Of a stretch of DNA of 64,000 nt, positions 28,388-38,804 are shown piece by piece. Position 1 is the first letter of the stretch; each line of letters starts with the position of its first letter. Position numbers and translations under genes: made by a program. A model generated the notes under the pieces. The model was given only the letters and a program-made list of their open reading frames with translations, was not told the DNA's origin and did not search any database. Source of the stretch: Lachnospiraceae bacterium. GTDB taxonomy: Bacteria; Bacillota; Clostridia; Lachnospirales; Lachnospiraceae. Location of the stretch: positions 930,001 to 994,000 of the forward strand of contig JAJXRY010000001.1 of the NCBI GenBank assembly GCA_021628825.1, read 5' to 3'.

Positions 28388-29915
28388 TTACCTCTTCCTG
28401 TCCCGATTCCTGTATTGATTTCTGCTTTGATTTCTGTTCCGAAAGTCCCGTGCCTTTTCTACAAAATTCTCTGCAAAGCCCGGATTGGACGGATAATACA
28501 GATGGGGAAACCCGAGAAACCGGTTCTGTGTTTCGATGACACAGGGATAACTCTTTCCGGTCACCGGTTTCACTGCCATGCAATCCTCTCCATTATCCGA
28601 GCTGTCATAATAATGGAACTCATGTCCGCGGATCTTCGTTCCTTCCGGCAGAAATGAAGGCTTTTTTTCCTGCAGCTCGATATACCCAAATCTTACCAGT
28701 TTTCCTTTGTTTATGCAAATGCCGGGAAGAACACCTGCCATCCGGTATTGCTGCCCCTCCTGATCCTCAATCGTTTCATGCAGATACATAAATCCGCCGC
28801 ACTCTGCCACACAGGGAATGTCCTGTTCCATAGCAGTCCGGATCTCATTTCTCATTGATCCATTCTGTTCCAGTTCCTGTAAATGAAGCTCCGGATAGCC
28901 TCCGCCAAGCAGTATGCCATCGCAGCCTTCCGGCAGCCGGGAATCGTGGAGCGGTGAAAAGTAACGAAGCCTTGCTCCCTGTTCTTCCAATAGCCGCAGG
29001 TTATCCTCATAATAAAAACAGAAGGCTTCATCCCATGCGACAGCGATGATCGGAGAGTCAGTGTCATTGCCATTGTCTGTCATTTCTCTTGCTTCCGTTC
29101 TGTCCCTGGCACTCGATTCGATGATTGAGTCTGTCACTGACTCAATATGGACATGTTTCTCTTCTGTGGAACCTTCCAAATGATCTCGAAGACCTGAATC
29201 TCCCTTCGACATCTCCGGCAGTTCCACCTCCTCTGCTGCAATCTCCCGGATTTTTCTCTATGGAAACCGTCTTCTGTAATTCTGCTGCAAAATCCCGGAT
29301 CTGCTGCTTTACTTCCTCCTGTTCCTTAGGTAGCACCAGTCCAAGATGTCTGCTTTTCAGTTCCAGATGCTTCTGATCCGGAACATAACCTAAAACTGCA
29401 ACCGGAAGCTCCTTTTCAATCAGTGGTCTGATCGTCTGATAACAGGCTCCCGACATCCGGTTTAAAATCACGCCGCGGATCAGCTTCTCCGTATCATATT
29501 GCAGGAATCCGGCAATCAGCGCAAGGACAGATTTTCCCATTCCTTTTGCATCCACCACAAGTACAATCGGTGTTCCGGTCACCTTTGCAAGATGATAGGA
29601 CGAGCCTTCTTCCCGGATGCCGCCAAGTCCGTCATACAATCCCATCACGCCTTCGAGAAGCGCAAGCTCCCCTTCCGTTCTGCCCACCTTTAATAAGACG
29701 CGTGTCTCTTCCTCCCCGGTAAAAAAGGTATCAAGATTCTTAGAAGGTACTCCCAACACCTCTTTATGAAACATCGGATCAATATAGTCCGGCCCGCACT
29801 TATAAGAAACAACCGGAATTCCCTGCTCCTTAAGGCTCTGTAACAGCGCACAGGTAATGGTTGTTTTGCCGCTTCCGCTTTTGGGTGCTGCGATCATCAC
29901 TCGGTCAAGCTTCAT
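28388..29915 (-). CDS. cbiA: Cobyrinate a,c-diamide synthase CbiA, one insertion
   Basis: Amidates side chains a and c of cobyrinate with glutamine and ATP. N-terminus: P-loop APKSGSGKTT, KCGPDYIDPMFH, EGVMGLYDG; C-terminal glutaminase part: LLGGGYPELH, CGGFMYLHE with the nucleophile Cys, and GHEFHYYD. One extra A near 29250 splits the frames. A long Asp/Glu/Ser-rich linker (about 60 residues) sits between domains, and the C-terminus ends in an RNRNQSRNQ-type low-complexity tail, both unusual for CbiA. It overlaps the preceding gene by 11 bases. Confidence 0.92.
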
Positions 29916-31950
29916 ACACTTCTCCTTCTTTCCAAAATCGAAACGAACAGATCCACACCGGATTTTCTGCCTGCATCAGGTGATAGGAACCAACCGGTTT
30001 CATGCGGTTTACCTGCACCTGCACGACCTCTTCCTCCGTTACCCGGAACTGTGTCAGGATCTCCTTCAGCTCTGAAATAGTCTCTAAGCTGATGGCATTT
30101 AACACAATCCACATCTGTGGGTTCTTTTTATAAAGGCAATCCAGAATTTCTCTAAGCTGCCCACTGCTTCCTCCGATAAACGCATGGGTCGGGACAGGGA
30201 GAGTCTCTAAGGCTTCCGGAGCCTTTCCATTCACCACATGAAGATTGGGAAGTCCGAACTGTTCCTTGTTCCGTCCGATGAGAAATACGGCTTCTTCCTT
30301 CTGCTCAATCGCATAAACCGCAATTGAGCCCGAAAGCCTAGCCATTTCCACCGCTACAGAACCGGTTCCGCTTCCTACATCATACACCACTGCTCCTTCG
30401 GACAGCTGTAGCTTACAAATGCTGATTTCACGGATTTCTGCCTTGGTCATGGGAACCTTATCCCGGATAAATGCCGCATCCCCCCGGTAAGGCGTTAAGA
30501 TCGCCTTATCAGGAGCCGGATTGAAAATAAGGCAGGTATATAAGCCCTCCTTGTGGCTGCTTTGGCACTCCTGCGGCGTCAGTGTCCGGATCTCCTGCTC
30601 CGGATAGGACAGTTGATACCCGGCTGTTACAATACAATCCGTAAGCCCTTCCCGGATCAGCAGCTCTCCTAATGCCTGCAGATCTGAAGCCCCGGACAGT
30701 AACAGAAACACCTTCGCATTCGTCCGGATTTTCTGTGCAAGATCCGGCACCTCTTTTCCATGCATGCTGACAAGCAGCGCATCCTCATAACGCTCTCCGA
30801 TGCAGGACGCCAGACAGGCAATCGAAGAAATTCCGGGCCGGATCGAAACGTCTGCCTGCAAAACTCCCTTTTCTATTTCGGTAGTCAGTGCTTCATACAT
30901 GGCTTTGCAGCCACTGTAAAATCCCGTATCCCCGGAGAAAAGAATCACCACCCGGCACGGATTCCGGTCATATTCCTTCTTCGAAAGCTCCTTCAGATAC
31001 GGCAGAATCTGCTTTGCCATATAATACGGTTTCTTCTCGATCCGGGGTTCGTATGGCGCAATCATACGCTCTGCTCCAAGCAGAACATCCGCATGCTCAA
31101 TCGCTTCCTTTACTTCTACGGTAAGGCTCTTTGGATTCCCCATACCGACTCCTGCCAGCGTAATTTCAAAACGGATTTCTTTACGAATCGGTTTTCCGCT
31201 GAGCTTTTCAAGCTTTGTCACCACTTCTTCAAAGGAATCTCCCTCTTCCTCAGCCATCGTTCCAACCACATAAACCGGGATATTGATACGTTCTGCTGCC
31301 TTTAGCTTTTCCAGAAAGCCACCTGTTCTTCCGCTTTGCTTCGTCACAAGACACTGAATGTCATATTGCCGCAGCATGGCTTCATTCATCTGCTCGGTAA
31401 ATGGTCCCTGCAGCGCCAGAATCTGCTTTCCGGCAATTCCCTGCTCCATACAAAGCTGAATGCTCTCGATGCCCGGAAGCACCCTGACATAGAGACGCTC
31501 CTTCAACTTCTCATGCGCGCAGTACCGGAACAGATCCTTGCTTCCTGTCGTAAGAAGAATATTGCCCACGGTCTGGCACAAAGCTTCCGCACAGGCTTCG
31601 TGATCTTCAAAATAGCGGACGCCTTCGATTCTTCCTTCCTCCCGCTCTCTTTTTAACCGCAGATAAGGAATGGACAGATCTTTCATCGCCGCTTTGATAT
31701 TCTGCGTCACCACCGTGGCATACGGGTGGGTCGCATCTACCACTGCAAGGAAATTTCCTTTTTCTATGAAATGCCGCATCTCCTCCTGATCCATTCTGCC
31801 CCGGTGGACGTTCACAAGGGGATGCTCCTTTAACACAATTTCTCCATATTCCGTTGCCACACACACGGTATGCGCGATTCCGGCATCTGCCAGAGCCTCA
31901 GATAAGGCTCTGCCCTCCGTTGTCCCTGCAAAGATTAGTATTTCTTTCAA
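29905..31950 (-). CDS. CbiJ-CbiE-CbiT fusion protein
   Basis: One intact frame of 681 residues contains three cobalamin enzymes. Residues about 1-250 are cobalt-precorrin-6A reductase CbiJ (ILIFAGTTEGR, VDATHPYA, VLPGIES). Residues about 255-465 are the C5-methyltransferase CbiE (LAGVGMGNPKSLT, LFSGDTGFYSG). Residues about 475-681 are the C15-methyltransferase/decarboxylase CbiT (YDVGSGTGSVAVEMA for AdoMet, AFIGGSSGQL). CbiE-CbiT fusions are common (CobL); adding CbiJ is rarer. The start is a TTG at 31950, where a TGA in another frame overlaps. Confidence 0.9.
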   Translation of the reverse strand: MKEILIFAGTTEGRALSEALADAGIAHTVCVATEYGEIVLKEHPLVNVHRGRMDQEEMRHFIEKGNFLAVVDATHPYATVVTQNIKAAMKDLSIPYLRLKREREEGRIEGVRYFEDHEACAEALCQTVGNILLTTGSKDLFRYCAHEKLKERLYVRVLPGIESIQLCMEQGIAGKQILALQGPFTEQMNEAMLRQYDIQCLVTKQSGRTGGFLEKLKAAERINIPVYVVGTMAEEEGDSFEEVVTKLEKLSGKPIRKEIRFEITLAGVGMGNPKSLTVEVKEAIEHADVLLGAERMIAPYEPRIEKKPYYMAKQILPYLKELSKKEYDRNPCRVVILFSGDTGFYSGCKAMYEALTTEIEKGVLQADVSIRPGISSIACLASCIGERYEDALLVSMHGKEVPDLAQKIRTNAKVFLLLSGASDLQALGELLIREGLTDCIVTAGYQLSYPEQEIRTLTPQECQSSHKEGLYTCLIFNPAPDKAILTPYRGDAAFIRDKVPMTKAEIREISICKLQLSEGAVVYDVGSGTGSVAVEMARLSGSIAVYAIEQKEEAVFLIGRNKEQFGLPNLHVVNGKAPEALETLPVPTHAFIGGSSGQLREILDCLYKKNPQMWIVLNAISLETISELKEILTQFRVTEEEVVQVQVNRMKPVGSYHLMQAENPVWICSFRFWKEGEVYEA

Positions 31951-32678
31951 CTTGATACCCCCGCTTCGTAATCAGTTTTCCATTGATGATTTCCGATCCT
32001 GCATTTCCGATAAACACGGTTGTGAACATGTTCACCTGCGTATCCCGCAGCTCCTTTAACGTACAGACAACCGCTTTCGTTCCTTCCCTGCCGATATTCT
32101 CCACATAACCGCAGGCGCGGTCCTCTTCCAGTATTTCCAAAAGTATATCACAGGCCCGTTTCAGATAATCCTTCCGTTTATGACTGGACGGATTATAAAT
32201 GGCAATGGCAAAATCTCCCATGGCTGCTGCCCGGAGCCTTTTTTCAATCTTATCCCACGGCGTCAACAGGTCACTTAAACTGATGACACAAAAATCGTGG
32301 TTCAGGGGTGCACCAAGCACCGCTGCCCCCACTGCAGGCTGCGGTAATTCCCGGAACCACAATAAGCTCCATGTCCTCATAACCTTTTCCAATCTCATAC
32401 ATTAAAGAAGCCAGGCCATAGACACCGGCATCCCCGCTGCAGATCAATGCCACCTGCTTTCCTTCAGCCGCCTTTTCAAAGCACATCCGGCAGCGTTCTT
32501 CCTCCTGCCGCATCGGTGTTGACAGCAGCTCCTTTTCCCTGAACCGTCCACCAAGCAGATTGATATAAACCGGATAGCCGACAATGACATCAGCTTCCTC
32601 CAGCGCCTTAAGAGCCTCTCCTGTCATCATTTCTTCTTTTCCCGGTCCCATTCCTACGATATAAATTCTATTTTTCAT
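31898..32678 (-). CDS. cbiH: Cobalt-precorrin-3 C17-methyltransferase CbiH, one insertion
   Basis: AdoMet-dependent ring-contraction methyltransferase. Tetrapyrrole-methylase motifs: IYIVGMGPGKEEMMT, GYPVYI, ICSGDAGVYGLASLMYE, VVPGITAA, then ISLSDLLTPWDKIEKRL and IYNPSSHKRKDYL. One extra G near 32335 splits it. The written stop at 31898 makes a 53-base overlap with the fusion gene; a further indel in the five-G run near 31960 could instead give a TTGA stop/start overlap or a fusion. Corrected length is about 260 residues. Confidence 0.9.
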
Positions 32679-33924
32679 ATAAAGACACGCTCCATCTTCG
32701 TTTTGCAATCGCTGCGGTAATTCCATCCTCTGCCTGCTTTTCCGTGATGAGTGTTCCATCCGGACCGCTAAACCGTAAGGCTGCCCGTTCACAGACATTA
32801 TCAACACCCACCTGACTTTTCACGAACTCCGATGCATGGAAAGTTCCTTCCACCTGCTGTAATTCCTCTGCAGAATAAGTAACAAAGGGAATGCCATAAT
32901 GGCTGCTCATCCAGAGAATTCCTTCCTCGTCCTTTTTCCGGTCAATCGAGGCGAAAGCTGCCACCTGCTCCATGGAAATGCTGCTTTCCTTAAGAGCTCT
33001 GTTCACAAAATGGTCGATCTGCTCTGCCGCCTTTCCCCTCTTACAGCCGATTCCGATGACATACTCCTTCGGACGCAGGGTAAGAAGACGTCCCTTTCCA
33101 TACGATGCCGGGGCTACTAAAACATCGACAGGAGCCTCTGTAATGTCAGGAATCTCGGCAGACGATTCTGTAAAAGCAACCGGAGCATCTTCTGAAACTT
33201 CTGTCGGCATAACCGGGACATCTGTATGTAATTCTGCCGAACAGGGAACAATCCGGATCCCTTCCGGAACATTACCTTCTCTCGGAACCTTTCTTCCTCC
33301 CGTGCTCCCCGCTTCTCCTTCTTGCAAATGCCCTTCTTCCACTGCCATCGTCACTTCTTCTCCTGCCAGAATACGGGAAGACACTTTGGCAATACCATCC
33401 TTATTTACAATGTGTAACGCATTCCGTCTGGCAAACAGGTCGACCGCAAAGCAGTGATTCAAGTCGGTTGCCGTTGTAATGACCGGGGTACTTCCCATGC
33501 GCTCTGCAAAGGAAAGCGCCAGTTCGTTGGCTCCTCCCACATGCCCTGCCAGAACGGGAATCACAAAGCGTCCCTGTTCATCCATTACAAGCACCGGCAT
33601 ATCGTTCAATTTATCCGTAAGAAACGGGGCGATGGCCCGGACCGCTATTCCACAGGCTCCGATAAAAAGAAGGCTCCGATGCTCCTTCATCTGCTCACCG
33701 GTCCATTCCGTAAGTGGCTGTTCCACATAAGAGAGTCCGCTTTCTACAAGGTCCTTTTCTGCAAGATTCTTTTCTGTAAGTTTTCTTTCTGTCAAACTCT
33801 TTTCCGCATGGGAACACTTCGTATAAAGACAGAGATCCTCCTCTGCCTCCCCGGAAAATGCCTTTTTGATTTTTAAGGACAGTTCGATTCCTTTTAATGT
33901 AAAACTGATGATACTTACCTTCAT
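32668..33924 (-). CDS. cbiG: Cobalt-precorrin-5A hydrolase CbiG
   Basis: Opens the delta-lactone and releases acetaldehyde in the anaerobic pathway. Intact, 418 residues. N-domain: FIGACGIAVRAIAPFL and VIPVLAGHVGGANELA; C-domain: YVIGIGCKRGKAAEQI, ASIDRKKDEEGI. Two low-complexity insertions are odd: tandem units TERKLTEKNLAEKDLVESG at residues 45-63, and a Thr/Glu/Ala-rich linker at about 235-275. It overlaps cbiH by 11 bases and cbiF by four. Confidence 0.93.
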   Translation of the reverse strand: MKVSIISFTLKGIELSLKIKKAFSGEAEEDLCLYTKCSHAEKSLTERKLTEKNLAEKDLVESGLSYVEQPLTEWTGEQMKEHRSLLFIGACGIAVRAIAPFLTDKLNDMPVLVMDEQGRFVIPVLAGHVGGANELALSFAERMGSTPVITTATDLNHCFAVDLFARRNALHIVNKDGIAKVSSRILAGEEVTMAVEEGHLQEGEAGSTGGRKVPREGNVPEGIRIVPCSAELHTDVPVMPTEVSEDAPVAFTESSAEIPDITEAPVDVLVAPASYGKGRLLTLRPKEYVIGIGCKRGKAAEQIDHFVNRALKESSISMEQVAAFASIDRKKDEEGILWMSSHYGIPFVTYSAEELQQVEGTFHASEFVKSQVGVDNVCERAALRFSGPDGTLITEKQAEDGITAAIAKRRWSVSLYEK

Positions 33925-34688
33925 TCTTGTGTTTCCTTTGCTTTCCGGAATTCCGTCGAAAAATCCGGCGCATAGAGTCTGGACTTCCGGTAATGCTGAT
34001 GCGCGATTGCATCCCCGACAAGCACCAGTGCCGTCTTATAGATTCCATGCTCCTTTGCAACAGCCGGTAAGGATTCCACCGTACAGACATAAGCCTGCTC
34101 CTCCGGCCAGGTAGCTTTATAGACAAGGGCTGCCGGTGTTTCCCTTCGATATCCGCCCTTTATTAATCGCCGGCTCAGCTCTTCGAGCATTCCGGCACTT
34201 AGATAAATTGCCATGGAGGCCTGATGCGCGGCAAGCCCTTCAATCTGTTCCTTTTCCGGCACACCGATCTTTCCTTCCATCCGGGTGATAATGAGCGTCT
34301 GGGAAATATCCGGCAGGGTATATTCAAGATTCAACGATGCTGCCGCCCCGAAGCAGGCACTTACGCCCGGACAGCTCTCATAGGCAATTCCCTTTTCCTC
34401 CAGTGCATCCATCTGTTCACGCACCGCCCCGTAAATACTGGGATCTCCGGTATGCAGCCGCACGATTCTTTTTCCGCTTTTCTCTGCCTCTTCCATAATC
34501 GCAAGGACCTCCGGAAGCGTCAGCCTGGCACTGTTATGGATTTCACAATCCTTTTTTGCATATTGTAAAAGCTCAGGATTCACAAGAGAACCTGCATAGA
34601 TAATCACATCTGCTTTTTCCAAAAGATGCATGCCCCGTACCGTAATTAAATCCGCTGCTCCTGTTCCTGCGCCAACAAAGTAAACCAT
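33921..34688 (-). CDS. cbiF: Cobalt-precorrin-4 C11-methyltransferase CbiF
   Basis: AdoMet-dependent tetrapyrrole methylase, intact, 255 residues. Motifs: VYFVGAGTGAADLITVRG, VIIYAGSLV, RLHTGDPSIYGAVREQM, SCPGVSACFGAAASL and TLIITRMEGK are all characteristic. An ATGA overlap couples it to cbiG. The cbiD stop lies 82 bases upstream of its start. Confidence 0.95.
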   Translation of the reverse strand: MVYFVGAGTGAADLITVRGMHLLEKADVIIYAGSLVNPELLQYAKKDCEIHNSARLTLPEVLAIMEEAEKSGKRIVRLHTGDPSIYGAVREQMDALEEKGIAYESCPGVSACFGAAASLNLEYTLPDISQTLIITRMEGKIGVPEKEQIEGLAAHQASMAIYLSAGMLEELSRRLIKGGYRRETPAALVYKATWPEEQAYVCTVESLPAVAKEHGIYKTALVLVGDAIAHQHYRKSRLYAPDFSTEFRKAKETQE

Positions 34689-34770
34689 TCTTCCACTCCT
34701 TCACTCTTCGCCAGTTCCCCAAATTCGTTTGCGTACATGAGGCATTCGACCTGCATTTCCCCCTGCACGC

Positions 34771-35789
34771 TTATTCAGATAATAAAAAAATCCGCTCCAT
34801 CGCCGCCTCCATGACCGATGCTCTTTTGCCGCATGAATCGAGGATTCTTACAGCTTCTTCGGTTGTGACACAGGTTAAAATCTGCTGTGCCACCGGAAGC
34901 TCTACGCCAATCTTTACCGCAAAAGCAGTCAGCAGCTCCATCCGGCAGTCCCCTTCCCTGGAATGGGTATTCATGATGCCGCCCGCTACCTTAATCAGCT
35001 TTCCGATATGGCCGGTTAAAAGCATTTTCTGAAAGCCAAGCTCCACCGCCATGTCAATCGTCTGTCCGATAAAGTTACTGCATTTTACACTCCGGTTAAG
35101 GTCATAGTGATAGACCTTTTTCATATAGTCCAGTCCATAATTTCCGGGAGAAACTGCCACGTAATCATAACCTTGTGCTTTGCGCTGGTTGAGCTCAACA
35201 CGGATGGTATCCAATATCGCCTGATTGCTCATCGGCTCTACAATTCCGCTGGTTCCCCAGAATGGAAATGCCGCCGACAATGCCAAGGCGTGGATTAAAG
35301 GTCTGCTGTGCAAGCTCCTCTCCTCCCGGCACGGAAATCTCGACCTGCAGGATTCCCTGATAATCCAGGAGGTGGCATACCTCCAGTACTTCCTTCGTAA
35401 TCATTTCCCGCGGCACATGATTAATCGCAGCATTTCCTACCGGCTGGTCGAGTCCCGGCTTTGTCACTCTCCCGACGCCCGTTCCACCGTCAATAAGAAC
35501 CTCTGCCTGTGTCCTTTTTTTCGCCGGAATCCGGTTGTTCTTCCGGAAGCGTTACCCTGGCAACAATCCGGGAACCGGTTGTGACATCGGGATCGTCCCC
35601 GCCATCCTTTATGACTGCACAGGTAACGGCACACTCTTTCCTCTGAATATCGGTAATCTGTGCGATGTAAGGAATTCCTTTGGGCGTTTCGATCGTGATT
35701 TCTGTTTTTTCCATTCCGGAAAGAAGCATATAGGCAGCCGCCTTGGCAGCGGCTGCGGCACAGCTTCCTGTCGTAAAACCGTATCTCAT
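34771..35789 (-). CDS. cbiD: Cobalt-precorrin-5B C1-methyltransferase CbiD, two insertions
   Basis: Start MRYGFTTGSCAAAAAKAAAYM is the CbiD signature. Then KDGGDDPDVTTG, GVGRVTKPGLDQPVGNAAINHVPR, LGTSGIVEPMS, GNYGLDY and CSNFIGQ, and a C-terminal HIGKLIKVAGGIMNTHS. One extra A near 35515 and one extra G near 35265 divide it into three frames. Joined length is about 338 residues, close to usual. It catalyses C1 methylation in the anaerobic branch. Confidence 0.92.
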
Positions 35790-35899
35790 CTCTTTGTCCT
35801 TAATCTATCATCTATACTTTGGTTTGTTTCTGTCATCTGTCAACCATATTTCAACCTATATGAATCCTTTACTATATAGCAACAATTCAGCCAATCCTT

Positions 35900-36540
35900 T
35901 CATGATCTGTTTCTTGTGAGTTCATAGATCAATGAGTTGCAGATTGCTGCGGCTACATTGCTGCCGCCCTTTCTGCCCCGGTTAATAATAAAAGGAACAT
36001 CGGTCTGCAAAATGAGCTCCTTGGCCGCTTCCACATTCACGAATCCGACCGGAACACCGATCACAAACGCCGGACGCCAGTCACTGCCCTGCATCATTTC
36101 ATAGATCTGAATGAGCGCTGTCGGTGCATTTCCTACGGCAAAGATCACCGGCTTTTGAATCTTCGCTGCTATTTCCATGCTGACAGCCGCGCGCGTTGTT
36201 CCGCGCTCCCTGGCAAGTTTTGCAACGGTTTCATCTGCCATATAACAATGTACCTCTCCACCCAGTCCGGCCAGTGACCTCTTATTAATTCCGGAGAGCG
36301 CCATATTCGTATCCGTTACAATATCGGCTCCTTTCTTCAAAAGCCCCCTGGCAATCCCTACTGCTCCCTTCGAAAAGGTCAGGGTATCCGTATATTCAAA
36401 GTCTGCGGTCGTATGAATGACTCTTTTTCGTAATCATTTCCTGCTCTTTGGGCAGCACAATTCCCGCGCTTCTTAAGCTCCCCATCGATAATCTCAAAGC
36501 TTCTTTGTTCAATCTGTTCCGGTAATAAATGTTCAATCAC
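35900..36540 (-). CDS. cbiC: Cobalt-precorrin-8 methylmutase CbiC, two insertions
   Basis: Moves the C11 methyl to C12, giving cobyrinate. Start GTG at 36540 (VIEHLLPEQIEQRSFEIIDGEL), then after corrections in a G run and an A run, VIHTTADFEYTDTLTFS with the catalytic His, DTNMALSGINK, CYMADE, GNAPTALI and GVPVGFVNV. About 212 residues. The GTG start overlaps the cobD stop (GTGA). The next 110 bases to cbiD are non-coding. Confidence 0.9.
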
Positions 36541-37597
36541 GGTTTTAAACACTCCTTTATTGCTTCCAGTAATTGCAGATTTTCTTCATGACGCTTCACG
36601 GCAATGCGGTAATACCCCTGGGACAGTCCTTCAAAAATTCGAGCAGTCACGGATCAGAATTCCCCGCCGCAGTAATTTCTCATACAGATTTTTCCTCACA
36701 GTAAAACAAAAGAAAGTTCGCTTCTCCTTGCAATATCCGGATCCCCATTTGTTGTAGTTCCTCTTTAAGAAACTGCCGCTCCTTTTTTTCACATAGCGGA
36801 CGGTCTCTGTAAGGTAAGCTTCGTTTTCCGAAGAAAGGCATGCCTGTCCTGCCTTTTGGGCAAAAACCGACAGATTCCACTCCGGAAGCTGCTCCCGGAT
36901 CCTTATAAGTAGCTCTTCTGTGCTGCCAGCCAGATAGCCAAGCCGTACTCCCGGAATAGCGAAACTTTTCGTAAAGGCCCGCAGCAAAAGCAGCCGGTCC
37001 TCTTTCCCGATTTCAGAAAGCATGGTATCCTGCCCTTCACAGAATTCGATAAAGCATTCATCCAGTAACAGAAAGGTATTGGTTTTCCTGCATTTTTCCA
37101 AAAGCTGTTTCAGATACTCCTTCGAAGTAAGCACTCCGGTCGGATTGTTGGGATTTGCCAGAATAAGAAGCTCCGGTCTTTCCTGTTCCAAAACAGTAAA
37201 TAATTCCTCTGTTAATAAAAAAACCCGTTCTCTTCCTTTAGCATAAGCGAAATCACTTTGCTTCCTGCTGCTTTCGCCGCATGCTGATAACCATAAAAAG
37301 GAAGGCGAGGGGATCATGATTTTTCGTTGGATGCAGGGCACGCACAGCCTCCATCAGAAGCTCCGAAGCCCCGTTTCCGAAAAAGCAGCTTCTCTTCCGG
37401 AACAGCAAGCTTCTCTGCAAGGCTTTCCTTCAGTGCCAACGCCTCCATATCCGGATATTCCTGCACACTGCTGACCGCCTCATGCAACGCCGCTTCGACT
37501 CCGTCCGGCATTCCGAGCGGATTTACATTGACCGAGAAATCAAGCCGGACCTGATTCCGGTAGATGTCTCCACCGTGTATTGCTTTGTTTTTTTCAT
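36537..37597 (-). CDS. cobD: L-threonine-O-3-phosphate decarboxylase CobD, many frameshifts
   Basis: PLP enzyme making (R)-1-amino-2-propanol phosphate for the nucleotide loop. Pieces: HGGDIYRNQVRLDFSVNVNPLGMPDG at the N-terminus (key: HGGD, NVNPLG), LLFGNGASELLMEAVRAL, LANPNNPTGVL, LLLDECFIEFC, LLLRAFTKSFAIPGVRLGYL with the PLP lysine, and a C-terminal SQGYYRIAVKRHEEN. At least five homopolymer indels are needed to join them, the worst region being 37210-37350. About 352 residues, normal size. It ends in a GTGA overlap with cbiC. Confidence 0.85.
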
Positions 37598-37617
37598 CGT
37601 GTCTTTCCGGCTCCTTT

Positions 37618-38614
37618 CTAGCTCATCCAAAGTAGAAATGCAATTCCGATCATCCCTATACACAAAAAGCTCACAAAGCCATGCGGTAAGATACATAAGG
37701 TGATTGACCCGTTTGATATCCTCGAATTCCACCTTCCGCACCGCATCTCCGATATAGGGTTTTTTCACCACTTTACCAAAATAACTGGCATCTCCGGCAA
37801 GCCGGATTCCAAGTGCTCCCGCGCATGCCGATTCTGTCTGTGCCGAATTCGGACTGGCATGGTTCCTACGGTCCCTCCTGTGAATCTGAAACGCCCTTTT
37901 TTTCCATCATATGCACCTCCACCGACAAAAGCGGAAAGAATCATCAGATAAGCACTGATTCTGGCAGGAAAAAAATTCACCACATCATCCAGCTTCGCTG
38001 CAGCCCTTCCAAAAATAGAGATAACGGTCATTCTTATAGCCAACCATGGAATCCATCGTATTCACGGCCTTATAAAAGAAACCCAGCACCGGTCCTCCCA
38101 ATGCCAGATACAGCATCGGTGCAATCACTCCATCCGAAGTGTTCTCCGCTACCGTTTCAATCGCCGCCCTGGCGACTCCTGTCTCATCGAGTACGTCCGT
38201 ATCTCTTCCGACAATCATGGATACCGCCTTTCTCGCTGCCGGAAGATCTCCACTCTTTAAGCAGGCATAAACCTTCATGCTCTCAACCTTCAGGCATTTC
38301 GCTGCCAGAATCTGATAGGTCATGATGGTTTCCAACACCAAGCCTATGTAAGGATGCAGGGCATAACCGCCAAGCAAAAGAGCTGCGGTTACCACGGTTA
38401 CACTAAGAAGTACCAGTACAACCAGCACAATTCCTCTATGAAATTCTCTACGATCATTTCTTTTACTTTCTTCCGGATTCCCCAGCAGTTTCCGGTCAAG
38501 TGCCGCGATCAGATTGCCGATCAGCCGGATCGGATGCGGCAGCCAGTAGGGATCCCCCAGCAGAAGATCCAGAAGGAAACCCAGAAAGAACGCTGTCATA
38601 TGATATTTCAGCAT
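37618..38614 (-). CDS. cbiB: Adenosylcobinamide-phosphate synthase CbiB, several frameshifts
   Basis: Membrane enzyme joining cobyric acid and aminopropanol phosphate. N-terminus: FFLGFLLDLLLGDPYWLPHPIRLIG, typical CbiB; then ETGVARAAIETVAENTSDGVIAPMLY and NTMDSMVGYKNDRY. The C-terminal part (AAAKLDDVVNFFPARISAYLM, IGDAVRKVEFEDIKR) lies in two further frames and ends FLLWMS at 37618 when corrected. About 330 residues with several membrane helices. It is the first cbi gene downstream of the palindromic repeat copy B. Confidence 0.87.
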
Positions 38615-38647
38615 GGTATTCTCCCCATATGATATATTCGATCATAC

Positions 38648-38780
38648 ATAACTATTCAGTACCTTCATAGTTACGTGCAAAAATCCATTCCAGATCAGCT
38701 TCACCTATGGAATTTTGCACTCTCAAATCATGTTCTTATGCCTTCAGCGGTAAATGCTTCAAGCTGTACCGCATAATTAC
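38648..38780 (-). repeat. 132-bp palindromic intergenic repeat, full copy B
   Basis: About 133 bases between cobC and cbiB. It has the same layout as copy D (reverse orientation): a TAACTATTCAGTACC end, an inner TGCAAAA..TTTTGCA hairpin, the GTAAATGCTTC block and a terminal TAATTAC. It lies inside the cobalamin operon, so it must be transcribed through. Confidence 0.8.
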
Positions 38781-38804
38781 AATCATTCATTATGTCTATG
38801 CGGT

